From assembly GCA_017882685.1 (NCBI GenBank), contig JADGPA010000081.1, forward strand, positions 1 to 40,763: a stretch of 40,763 nucleotides of DNA, read 5' to 3'. How positions within the stretch are numbered: the first letter of the stretch is position 1; each line of letters begins with the position of its first letter. Origin of the DNA: Propionibacteriaceae bacterium (GTDB lineage Bacteria > Actinomycetota > Actinomycetes > Propionibacteriales > Propionibacteriaceae). The notes under the pieces are model-generated. The model was given only the letters and a program-made list of their open reading frames with translations. It was not told the origin of the DNA and made no database searches. The position numbers and the translations under genes were made by a program. Shown one piece after another: positions 18,321-26,416 of this stretch.

Positions 18321-19825
18321 CCGAAGCAGAGCTGCGCCGCGCCATCCGCGCGACCCTGATGCCCGGTTTCGACGGGCCGGTGCTGCCCGGCTGGCTGGCG
18401 GCAGAGCTCACCGCCGGCCTTGGCTCGGTGTGCCTGTTCGGTACCAATGTGGTCTCCGCAGAACAACTGCGCCAGCTGACCGCTGCCATCCACTCCGCCG
18501 GACCGGCAGCGCTGGTGGCGATCGACGAGGAGGGCGGCGACGTCACCCGCCTGCACCACCGTGAGGGGTCCCTGCACCCATCTGCTGCGTATCTGGGATC
18601 CCTGGACGACGTGGACATGACCGAGGCCGTCGCGGCCGACATCGGCGCACAACTGGTGGCTGCGGGGGTGGACCTGAACCTCGCCCCGGTCGCGGACGTG
18701 AACTCCAACCCGCTTAACCCGGTGATCGGGGTGCGCAGCTTCGGTGCGGAACCGGAGCTCGCGGCGAGACACGTCGCCGCCTACACCCGGGGACTGCAGG
18801 CCGCAGGGGTCGGCGCCGTCGCGAAGCACTTTCCGGGCCACGGCGACACAGCGACCGACTCCCACCGTGAACTGCCGACCATCACAGTGGACGCGGCCAT
18901 GCTCGCGTCCCGTGAGCTGGTGCCATTCCGGGCGGCGATCGCCGCGGGCTCCCTCGGCGTGATGACCTCGCAAATCCTTGTGCCAGTGATTGACGCCGAG
19001 TGGCCGGCCACCCTCTCTGCGTCCGTCCTGCAGCTGTTGCGCGACGACCTCGGCTTCACCGGCGCGATCGTCAGCGACGCCCTCGACATGGCCGGCGCCA
19101 GCTTGGGTCGCGGTATCCCGGAGGCGGCCGTGCTCGCGCTCGCCGCAGGGGTCGACCTGCTCTGCATCGGCACGGACAACACCGCCGACCAGCTCGCCGA
19201 AATCATCGGCCACGTGTTCGACGCCGTGCGGGGCGGACGGCTCAGCGAGGAGCGCCTCCGGGACGCAGCGGGGCGGGTGGCGGCCCTATCTGCGGCTGTC
19301 GCGGAGCTTCGTGAGGAACACACCAACACCGGAACGCTCCCTGAGGAGCTTCGTGAGGAACGAACGAAGCCTCACGAAGGGCCGCCGCCCCACTCCCCCG
19401 CCGGCTTCTGGCTGCGCGGGCCGATCGCCCCGCTGACCGCCCCGGTGCTGCTCCGCCTGGAGTCGCCGGCCAACATCGCCGCCGGGGAGGACACCGTCTG
19501 GGGCATCGGGGAACACCTGGCCGGCGAGCTGGAACACCACCTCAGGGGAGCGACCTGCGTCACTGCTGCGACCCTCGCCGACGTGGCGGCCGTCCTTGCC
19601 GCGTACCCCGACCGTCCATTGGTGGTGCAGGGACGCGACCTCGCACGGGTCGACTTCCTTGCCCGCGCAGCGACCGTGGTCAAGGACCAACGACCCGACT
19701 CGGTACTGGTGGAACTGGGCTGGCCGCAGCTCACCGGCGTCCCGCCTGTCGATATCGCGACCTACGGGGCCGGCCGAGGTGCTGCGATCTGCCTGATCAC
19801 ATTGCTCTCGGAAGGGGCCAGATGA
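18317..19825 (+). CDS. Glycoside hydrolase family 3, NagZ-like beta-N-acetylhexosaminidase
   Basis: AIDEEGGDVTRL, LNLAPVADVNSNP, AKHFPGHGDTATDSHRELP are NagZ-type GH3 motifs. Confidence 0.9.
   Translation: MTEAELRRAIRATLMPGFDGPVLPGWLAAELTAGLGSVCLFGTNVVSAEQLRQLTAAIHSAGPAALVAIDEEGGDVTRLHHREGSLHPSAAYLGSLDDVDMTEAVAADIGAQLVAAGVDLNLAPVADVNSNPLNPVIGVRSFGAEPELAARHVAAYTRGLQAAGVGAVAKHFPGHGDTATDSHRELPTITVDAAMLASRELVPFRAAIAAGSLGVMTSQILVPVIDAEWPATLSASVLQLLRDDLGFTGAIVSDALDMAGASLGRGIPEAAVLALAAGVDLLCIGTDNTADQLAEIIGHVFDAVRGGRLSEERLRDAAGRVAALSAAVAELREEHTNTGTLPEELREERTKPHEGPPPHSPAGFWLRGPIAPLTAPVLLRLESPANIAAGEDTVWGIGEHLAGELEHHLRGATCVTAATLADVAAVLAAYPDRPLVVQGRDLARVDFLARAATVVKDQRPDSVLVELGWPQLTGVPPVDIATYGAGRGAAICLITLLSEGAR
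19303..19379 (+). repeat. Palindromic/direct repeat embedded in frame in the GH3 gene
   Basis: GGAGCTTCGTGAGGAAC at 19303-19319 and 19345-19361; CTTCGTGAGG (19349-19358) pairs with CCTCACGAAG (19370-19379). Confidence 0.85.
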
Positions 19826-20778
19826 CCAAGCCGCCGGCCTCAGGACTGAGCCTCGGCATCGACATCGGCGCCTCCAAGACCCACGGCATCCTGCTGGACG
19901 CGGACGGTTCGCGCCTCGCCGAGACCGTCCGCCCCACCCTGACTGGGCCCGAAGGCGTGGTGAACACAGCTGTCGCCGTCGTCATCGAGTGCCTCGGCCA
20001 GGCCACTGCGCCGGACGCAGCGGTCTCGATCGGCATCGGGATCCCCGGCCAGGTCGACCCGGCGACCGGTCTGGTGCGGACAGCCGTGAACCTCGGCATC
20101 AGCGAACTCGACCTGGGACAGCGCCTGACCGCCGCTCTCGGCGTGCCGGTCACGATCGACAACGACGTGAAGGCAGCGGCGCTCGGAGCGGCGAACCACC
20201 TTGGTGTCGCTGACGGCGACCTGGCCTACCTCAACTTCGGCACCGGCGTCGCCGCGGCGGCAGTCGTGCACGGACGCCTCGTGCGCGGGCATGGCAACCT
20301 GGCCGGCGAGATCGGGCACATCCCGGTCGACCCGCAGGGCGAACGCTGCCAATGCGGCCAGCGTGGCTGCCTTGAGGTGCTCGCCGGCGGCGGACGGATC
20401 GCCGCCCGCCTGGCAGCCCTCGGAACGGGACTCACCCTCGGCACCCTCGTACAGGCCGCCGCGGCCGGTGAGCCAGGGGCGGAAGCCGAGGCCGACCGAC
20501 TGTGCACCGGGATCGCGCTCGCCGTCCAGCTCGTCGTGCTAACCCAGGGATCGGAGCTGGTGGTCCTGGGCGGTGGCGTCATCCACACCGCGCCGGGGCT
20601 GGTGCCGCGCGTGCAGGAGGTCCTGATCGCGCGAGCAGAGGAATCGGAGTTCCTCGCCTCGCTGCGCCTGGCTGAACGGATCACGGTGATTCCGGCCGAC
20701 TACCCGGTGGCTGCGATCGGAGCGGCACTGGTCGGGCTCCGGCGCACGCGGGCAAAGCAGCTGGCGCCGATCGGCTGA
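19822..20778 (+). CDS. ROK-family sugar kinase
   Basis: LGIDIGASKTHGILLDADG phosphate motif; AGEIGHIPVDPQGERCQCGQRGCLEVLAGGG ROK zinc/signature motif. ATGA overlap with the GH3 gene. Confidence 0.9.
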   Translation: MTKPPASGLSLGIDIGASKTHGILLDADGSRLAETVRPTLTGPEGVVNTAVAVVIECLGQATAPDAAVSIGIGIPGQVDPATGLVRTAVNLGISELDLGQRLTAALGVPVTIDNDVKAAALGAANHLGVADGDLAYLNFGTGVAAAAVVHGRLVRGHGNLAGEIGHIPVDPQGERCQCGQRGCLEVLAGGGRIAARLAALGTGLTLGTLVQAAAAGEPGAEAEADRLCTGIALAVQLVVLTQGSELVVLGGGVIHTAPGLVPRVQEVLIARAEESEFLASLRLAERITVIPADYPVAAIGAALVGLRRTRAKQLAPIG

Positions 20779-21924
20779 TCAGCCGCCAGAGGCGTCGGAT
20801 TCGGCGTCGGCGATGTCGGCGTCGCCGAGTTCTGCGGAGTCCAGCCACCCGTAGGGCATGACCACCTTGTCCCGCGGCGTGCCCTGGCGTCCGCGGGGCG
20901 CACCGAGCTCGCCGGCAGGGAACTCGACGTCGGCGTCCAGCTGCGCGAGGAGAGCGTCCAGCTCGGCAAGCGAGCTCACCATCGCCAGCGCCCGGCGCAG
21001 GTCGCCGCCTACGGGGAAGCCCTTGAAGTACCACGCCATGTGCTTGCGCAGATCGGTGAGACCGTGCTTCTCCCCGTGGATTTCGGCGAGGAGTTCCGCG
21101 TGCCGGTGCACCATCGCCGCCACCTCGCCGAGGGTCGGCAGCGCGCGGCGCTCGTGTCCGGCAAAGGCGTCGGCGAGGTCTCGGAACAGCCAGGGACGGC
21201 CGAGGCAGCCGCGTCCGACCACCACGCCCGCGCAGCCCGTTGCCTCGATCATGGCCAGCGCATCCGCTGCCTCCCAGATGTCGCCGTTGCCCAGCACCGG
21301 GATGTCCACGGCGTCAACGAGGGTCGCGATCGCCTCCCAGGCTGCCACCCCCGAGTAGGCCTGCTGGACGGTGCGTGCGTGCAGTGCGATCGCTGCGCAG
21401 CCGGCGTCCTGGGCGATGCGACCGGCGTCGAGGTAGGTGGGGTGGTCGGCATCGATGCCCAGGCGGGTCTTCATGGTCACCGGCACGCCGTAGCAGTCCG
21501 CCGCGGCGACCGTGGCACGCAGGATTGCCGCCAGCCGGTCACGCTTCCACGGCAGCACTCCCCCGCCGCCACGCCTGGTCACCTTGGGTACAGGGCAGCC
21601 GAAGTTCAGGTCGACGTGGTTCACGCCGAACTCCGCGCAGAGGATCTCGGTGGCCCGCGCCATCACGTCCGGATCCACCCCATAGAGCTGCACCGAACGG
21701 ACGGTCTCGCCCGGGTCGAACCGCAGCATGTCGAAGGTCTTGGGGATACGTTCGACGATCCCGCGACTGGTGATCATCTCGCAGACGTAGAGGCCCGCGC
21801 CCTGCTCGCGGCACAGCTGCCGGTACGCGGCGTTGGTGATGCCGGCCATCGGCGCGAGCACCACCGGCGGCACGACCTCGACGGTGCCGCCGCCGGGTGC
21901 GACCAGGCGAAGTGCCTCGACCAT
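20779..21924 (-). CDS. dusB: tRNA-dihydrouridine synthase
   Basis: PPVVLAPMAGITNAAYRQLCREQGAGLYVCEMI, NHVDLNFGCPVPKVTRRGGGG, VVVGRGCLGRPWLF. Confidence 0.95.
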   Translation of the reverse strand: MVEALRLVAPGGGTVEVVPPVVLAPMAGITNAAYRQLCREQGAGLYVCEMITSRGIVERIPKTFDMLRFDPGETVRSVQLYGVDPDVMARATEILCAEFGVNHVDLNFGCPVPKVTRRGGGGVLPWKRDRLAAILRATVAAADCYGVPVTMKTRLGIDADHPTYLDAGRIAQDAGCAAIALHARTVQQAYSGVAAWEAIATLVDAVDIPVLGNGDIWEAADALAMIEATGCAGVVVGRGCLGRPWLFRDLADAFAGHERRALPTLGEVAAMVHRHAELLAEIHGEKHGLTDLRKHMAWYFKGFPVGGDLRRALAMVSSLAELDALLAQLDADVEFPAGELGAPRGRQGTPRDKVVMPYGWLDSAELGDADIADAESDASGG

Positions 21925-21946
21925 CCGTCCTCCACCTCCTCGCTCT

Positions 21947-22000
21947 CCGACTTGTCAGAATCTCCTTCGGCTCCAGGCGAAGGAGATTCTGACAAGTCGG
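21947..22000. repeat. Perfect 23-bp inverted repeat with 8-nt loop
   Basis: CCGACTTGTCAGAATCTCCTTCG-GCTCCAGG-CGAAGGAGATTCTGACAAGTCGG between divergent dusB and the methyltransferase gene. Confidence 0.95.
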
Positions 22001-22060
22001 CAGGGGGGTCAGCCTACCTACCACCCTGCGCAGCACGCCTTATGCGTATGCTCTGGTGGG

Positions 22061-22636
22061 GTGAGCACTGAGCACGCCCGAGTCGTGGCAGCGATGGCCG
22101 ACGTGCCGCGGCGCCGGTTCCTGCCCGAGGACATGCAGGACCTCGCCACCCTCGACCAGCCGCTGCCGATCGGGCACGGCGCCACGAACTCCCAGCCGTG
22201 GACGGTGCAGTTCATGCTCGAACTCCTCCGCGTCCCAGATGGCGCGACAGTGCTGGACGTGGGCAGCGGCTCGGGCTGGACGACGGCGCTGCTGGCGCAC
22301 CTCACCGGGCCGAAGGGCACGGTGACCGGCGTCGACGTGGTGCCTGAGCTCGTTGCGATGGGCCAGCGGAATATGGCCGGACTGAACCTGCCCTGGGCCC
22401 GGATCCAGCTGGCAGTGCCGAAGCGGCTCGGACTGCCCGATGATGCGCCGTTCGACCGGATCCTCGTCTCGGCCGAACCCGGCGACATCCCAGAAGAGCT
22501 GGAATCCCAGCTGGCCGTCGGCGGACGCATGGTGCTGCCGGCGTCCGGGGTGATGTGGGTGGTCGACCGCGACCACGAAGGCTGGCACCGCGAGCCTGTG
22601 ACGGGCTACCGCTTCAGCTTCGTCCCACTGGTCTGA
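22061..22636 (+). CDS. Protein-L-isoaspartate O-methyltransferase-like SAM methyltransferase
   Basis: LPIGHGATNSQPWTVQFMLELL and VLDVGSGSGWTTALLAHLTG; GTG start at 22061. Confidence 0.85.
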   Translation: MSTEHARVVAAMADVPRRRFLPEDMQDLATLDQPLPIGHGATNSQPWTVQFMLELLRVPDGATVLDVGSGSGWTTALLAHLTGPKGTVTGVDVVPELVAMGQRNMAGLNLPWARIQLAVPKRLGLPDDAPFDRILVSAEPGDIPEELESQLAVGGRMVLPASGVMWVVDRDHEGWHREPVTGYRFSFVPLV

Positions 22637-22662
22637 ACAGAACCGTCCCCGTTTCTGTTCAG
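22633..22662. terminator. Bidirectional terminator-like hairpin between convergent genes
   Basis: CTGAACAGAA-CCGTCCCCGT-TTCTGTTCAG: 10-bp stem spanning both stop codons. Confidence 0.65.
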
Positions 22663-24041
22663 CAGCCCAGTAGGCGGGCGCCCAGGTAGGCCTGCACCTG
22701 GTCGAGTGCCACGCGCTCCTGGCTCATCGTGTCCCGCTCGCGGATGGTGACCGCGTCGTCCTCGAGGGTGTCGAAGTCGATCGTGATGCAGTACGGGCTG
22801 CCGATCTCGTCCTGGCGGCGGTAGCGGCGTCCGATCGCCTGGGCGTCGTCGAACTCCACGTTCCAGATCTTGCGCAGCTGCGCGGCCAGGTCCCGGGCCT
22901 TCGGCGACAGGTCGGCGTTGCGCGACAGCGGGAGCACGGCAGCCTTCACCGGAGAGAGCCGCGGGTCGAGCTTCAGCACCGTCCGGGTGTCGACCCCGCC
23001 CTTGGCGTTGGGCGCCTCGTCCTCGGTGTAGGCCTCGACGAGGAAGGCCATCAGCGAGCGGGTGAGGCCGGCCGCAGGCTCGATCACGTACGGCAGGTAG
23101 CGCTCGCCGGACGCCTGCTCGAAGTACGACAGATCGGTGCCGGAGTGCGTGGAGTGCGTGCCCAGGTCGAAGTCGGTGCGGTTGGCGATGCCTTCCAGCT
23201 CACCCCAGCCGTCGCCACCGGCGAAGCCGAAGTTGTACTCGATGTCGACCGTGCGCTTGGAGTAGTGCGACAGCTTCTCCTTGGGGTGCTCGTAGTGCCG
23301 CAGGTTGCCCTCGGAGATGCCCAGGTCGGTGTACCAGGAGGTGCGGGTGTCGATCCAGTGCTGGTGCCATTCCTCGTCGGTGCCGGGCTTGACGAAGAAC
23401 TCCATCTCCATCTGCTCGAACTCGCGCGTCCGGAAGATGAAGTTGCCCGGCGTGATCTCGTTGCGGAAGCTCTTGCCCACCTGGCCGATGCCGAAGGGCA
23501 CCTTCATGCGGGCGGTGCCCTCGACGTTCTTGAAGTTGATGAAGATGCCCTGCGCCGTCTCCGGACGCAGGTAGTGCAGGCCCGACTCGTCCTCGATGAC
23601 GCCGAGGTAGGTCTTCAGCATCATGTTGAAGTCGCGCGGCTCGGTGAACCGGCCGAGGGTGCCGCACTCGGGGCAGTTGATCTCCTCGAGGCCGGAGGCC
23701 TTGCGTCCCTTCTTGTGCTCGAAGTTCTCCTCGAGCACGTCGGCGCGGAACCGCTTGTGGCACGAAAGGCACTCGGTGAGCGGGTCGGAGAAGACACCGA
23801 CGTGGCCGGAGGCGACCCACACCTGACGGGGAAGGATGATCGAGGAGTCGAGGCCGACGACGTCGTCGCGTCCCTGCACGACCGAACGCCACCACTGGCG
23901 CTTGATGTTCTCCTTGAGTTCGACGCCGAAGGGTCCGTAGTCCCAGGCGGCCCTGGTGCCGCCGTAGATCTCCCCACAGGGGTACACGAACCCGCGGCGC
24001 TTGGTCAGGCTGATCACATTCTCCAGGCGGCTGGCCACCAT
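22659..24041 (-). CDS. glyQS: Glycine--tRNA ligase
   Basis: [63 protein letters not shown]. Confidence 0.97.
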   Translation of the reverse strand: MVASRLENVISLTKRRGFVYPCGEIYGGTRAAWDYGPFGVELKENIKRQWWRSVVQGRDDVVGLDSSIILPRQVWVASGHVGVFSDPLTECLSCHKRFRADVLEENFEHKKGRKASGLEEINCPECGTLGRFTEPRDFNMMLKTYLGVIEDESGLHYLRPETAQGIFINFKNVEGTARMKVPFGIGQVGKSFRNEITPGNFIFRTREFEQMEMEFFVKPGTDEEWHQHWIDTRTSWYTDLGISEGNLRHYEHPKEKLSHYSKRTVDIEYNFGFAGGDGWGELEGIANRTDFDLGTHSTHSGTDLSYFEQASGERYLPYVIEPAAGLTRSLMAFLVEAYTEDEAPNAKGGVDTRTVLKLDPRLSPVKAAVLPLSRNADLSPKARDLAAQLRKIWNVEFDDAQAIGRRYRRQDEIGSPYCITIDFDTLEDDAVTIRERDTMSQERVALDQVQAYLGARLLGC

Positions 24042-24085
24042 GTACTCCCTCGTCGGCGCGACGTGCTGCCCGGCTGACAGCCCGC

Positions 24086-24397
24086 TCAGCCTACCGTTCC
24101 ACGCGGCCGGTTCTCTCCGACGTCGGACGGCTTGGCGTACGCACTGGGCTCATCGATGGCCAGCGACAGCAAGGGCACCAGCACCATCCTTGCCGGGGTG
24201 CCGTTGAACGCCCTGCGGTAGCTGCCGACGTCTGCCCAGCGGCTCACGATCGCCCACAGTTCCGGATCGTCGAGGTTCTGCACGAGCTCGGCGCCCTCGC
24301 TGCCCTGCGAGGACGCGAACTGCCGCACCACCGCACCGGCCTGCATCCTGAACCCCGACGGGTCGCCGGGTACGCGGAACCTGCTGATCGCCAACAC
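24086..24397 (-). CDS. Antibiotic biosynthesis monooxygenase (ABM)-like small protein
   Basis: [11 protein letters not shown] ... [27 protein letters not shown] is an ABM/ferredoxin-like fold pattern. Confidence 0.6.
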   Translation of the reverse strand: MLAISRFRVPGDPSGFRMQAGAVVRQFASSQGSEGAELVQNLDDPELWAIVSRWADVGSYRRAFNGTPARMVLVPLLSLAIDEPSAYAKPSDVGENRPRGTVG

Positions 24398-24419
24398 GGG
24401 CTCATGGTAGCCATCCGGC

Positions 24420-24900
24420 TACAGCCGACGCCTCGGGCCAGGGTCAGTGCGAGGAGTTCCTCCAGACCTGCCCGGATCCTCCCTGCGGTCAGGTCCGGAC
24501 GGGCGGGCGCCGCCGCGGGCAGGATGTGGGCGGGGTCGGGCAGGAAGCCGAGGATGTCGCTGACCTGCCAGTAGCGGAACTCCTCGGGGTTGAGCTGGCC
24601 TCCCTGGCGCAGGTAGGCCGCGCGGAAGGCGTCCGCGCCAGCAGTCGTGTGCAGCATGGCGAAGTCGGAGCGGCGCGCGACGTCGAATTCGGCCGGTCCC
24701 CAGGACGTCTCGGCCCAGTCGATGAGCCCGCCGACGACCTCGCCCTGCCACCGGATGTTGCCGAGGTGGAACTCGCGGTGCAGCAGCCCGAACGGCGTCG
24801 GCGGCGCCCCGCAGCCCGCAGGTCGATCGCCCGTTGCCACAGCGCTGGCCGGATCATCCAGCCCGGAACCTCGGGCTCGGCAGGCCCGCGGTACTCGCCA
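24420..24900 (-). pseudogene. 5'-truncated, frameshifted aminoglycoside phosphotransferase-family gene
   Basis: GWMIRPALWQRAIDLRAAG in one frame, then APPTPFGLLHREFHLGNIRWQGEVVGGLIDWAETSWGPAEFDVARR in another. No N-lobe; region abuts the HxlR stop. Confidence 0.65.
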
Positions 24901-24924
24901 ACGCCCGCTCGGGCAGGGCCGCAC

Positions 24925-25374
24925 CTAGAACCACTGGAGGCCCTCGCCGGGCGCGTCCTCACGCTGGTCGACCGGCTCGTCACAGGTCGGGCACCAGGGA
25001 CGGGTCACGACGGGCGTCCCGCAGCGGCGGTGCACCGGCGCGCCGGACGCACCCTCGCGGGCACCGCCCCACTCGGCGAGCGTCGCGATGGCCGCAGCGA
25101 GCCGGCGCCCGGGAGCGGTCAGGGAGTACCGCATGCGTACCGGCCGGTGTTCGTACGGGGTCGCGGTCAGCAGGCCGACCCGCTGCAGCGTGCGGAGACG
25201 GGCGGTGAGGATCGTCGGGGCGATGCCGTTAACCTCGCCGGCCAGTTCGCCGAAGGTGCGGTCCCCGTCCAGCAGGGCGCCGACCAGCCGCAGGCTCCAC
25301 CGGTCACCGACCAGGCGGGCGGCGACGTCGAGACCGTCCAGATTGCCGATCGATGGGCTATTGCCAGAGACCAT
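24925..25374 (-). CDS. HxlR-type winged-helix transcriptional regulator with Cys-containing C-terminal tail
   Basis: VGDRWSLRLVGALLDGDRTFGELAGEVNGIAPTILTARLRTLQRVGLL. Confidence 0.85.
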   Translation of the reverse strand: MVSGNSPSIGNLDGLDVAARLVGDRWSLRLVGALLDGDRTFGELAGEVNGIAPTILTARLRTLQRVGLLTATPYEHRPVRMRYSLTAPGRRLAAAIATLAEWGGAREGASGAPVHRRCGTPVVTRPWCPTCDEPVDQREDAPGEGLQWF

Positions 25375-25388
25375 GGCGAGAGCATATC

Positions 25389-25411
25389 GTCACTAGCGAT
25401 TCGATAGTAAC
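25389..25411. promoter_or_regulatory. Candidate HxlR operator, imperfect palindrome
   Basis: GTcACTAgCGA-T-TCGaTAGTaAC, 9 of 11 pairs, in the 54-bp divergent intergenic region. Confidence 0.6.
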
Positions 25412-25428
25412 TAGGAGGAGATGGCGAT

Positions 25429-26304
25429 ATGACAGTCATCGAAGAACTGACCGACCTCGTCCGCACAGCGAACGACAGCTCCGCGGCAGCGGTCGTCACG
25501 ATCGGGAGCAGGGGCCGCGGCTCCGGCTTCGTGGTCGCGCCGGGCAAGGTGCTCACCAACGCCCACAACCTGCGGGACCGCACGACCCAGGTGAGCTTCG
25601 CCGACGGCCGCTCGGTGCAGGCCACCGTCACCGGCAGCGACCTGGACGGCGACCTCGTTGTCCTCGACGTCGACACCGCCGACATCGCCCCGCTCACCTG
25701 GGCGGCCGAAGCGCCGACCACCGGCGACGTGGTCGTCACCGTGACAGCCGGACGGCATCGCCGTCGCGTGACCTGGGGGCAGGTGACCGCAACTGAGGCC
25801 GGTTTCGAGGGCCCCCGCGGCCGACCGATCACCGGCGCGCTTGAGCACTCGGCGCCGTGCGCACCGGGCTCATCCGGGGCGCCCGTGCTCGACCGCGAAG
25901 GCCATGTTGTCGGCATCAACACCCACCGCCTCGAGTACGGCTTCTACCTGGCCCGGTCGGTGGACGCGGCGCTGCGCGAGGTCGTGGACGGCATGGCAGG
26001 CGGCCGCACGTTCGAGCCTGCCCACCTCGGTGTGGCTGTGGCCCCGCCGAACGTCGCGGCACGGCTCCGCGCGGCTGTCGGCCTCACCGGACGCGACGGG
26101 CTTCTGGTGCGGGAGGTGGCCGACGGCAGCCCGGCAGCCCAGGCGGGCATCGCCCAGGGCGACCTGCTGGTGCGGGCCGGTGGCCGGGAGTTGCGGACAA
26201 CCGATGACCTGTTCGCCGTGCTGGGCGGTATCAGCACCGGCGACCAGGTGGTGCTGGGCGTCGTCCGCGGCGTCGAAGAACTGGACGTCACCGTCACGTT
26301 CTAG
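25429..26304 (+). CDS. Trypsin-like serine protease with C-terminal PDZ domain
   Basis: GSGFVVAPGKVLTNAHNL (His), LDGDLVVLDV (Asp), APGSSGAPVLDREGHVVGI (Ser); PDZ-like GLLVREVADGSPAAQAGIAQGDLLVRAGGREL. Confidence 0.88.
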   Translation: MTVIEELTDLVRTANDSSAAAVVTIGSRGRGSGFVVAPGKVLTNAHNLRDRTTQVSFADGRSVQATVTGSDLDGDLVVLDVDTADIAPLTWAAEAPTTGDVVVTVTAGRHRRRVTWGQVTATEAGFEGPRGRPITGALEHSAPCAPGSSGAPVLDREGHVVGINTHRLEYGFYLARSVDAALREVVDGMAGGRTFEPAHLGVAVAPPNVAARLRAAVGLTGRDGLLVREVADGSPAAQAGIAQGDLLVRAGGRELRTTDDLFAVLGGISTGDQVVLGVVRGVEELDVTVTF

Positions 26305-26311
26305 CGGGTCG

Positions 26312-26360
26312 TGGTCTCGACCCTTCGACAGGCTCAGTGCAGGCGCTCCTCGACCAGCGA
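26312..26360. repeat. Probable actinobacterial intergenic repeat fragment
   Basis: ggtctcgacccttcgacaggctcagtgcaggcgctcctcgacc resembles dispersed repeats I recall from actinobacteria. Only one copy in this window. Confidence 0.35.
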
Positions 26361-26376
26361 GTGAGTGGACGCGAAG

Positions 26377-26404
26377 AAGCCCCGGCACCGGAGTGACGGG
26401 GCTT
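26377..26404 (+). terminator. Rho-independent-like terminator
   Basis: AAGCCCCG-N12-CGGGGCTT followed by TCCTTG. Confidence 0.75.
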
Positions 26405-26416
26405 TCCTTGCTCCTG

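Noticed and set aside
17818-18708. 296-aa minus-strand ORF spanning the intergenic region and GH3 start
   Set aside because: Composition not protein-like, crosses into the well-supported GH3 gene; no SD or motif.
19303-19379. GH3 repeat region as a frameshift or assembly error
   Set aside because: Reading frame continues intact on both sides and the two copies are a whole number of codons apart.
21947-22000. Inverted repeat as terminal repeats of a transposon
   Set aside because: Arms are only 8 nt apart, so there is no room for a cargo; it is a single hairpin.
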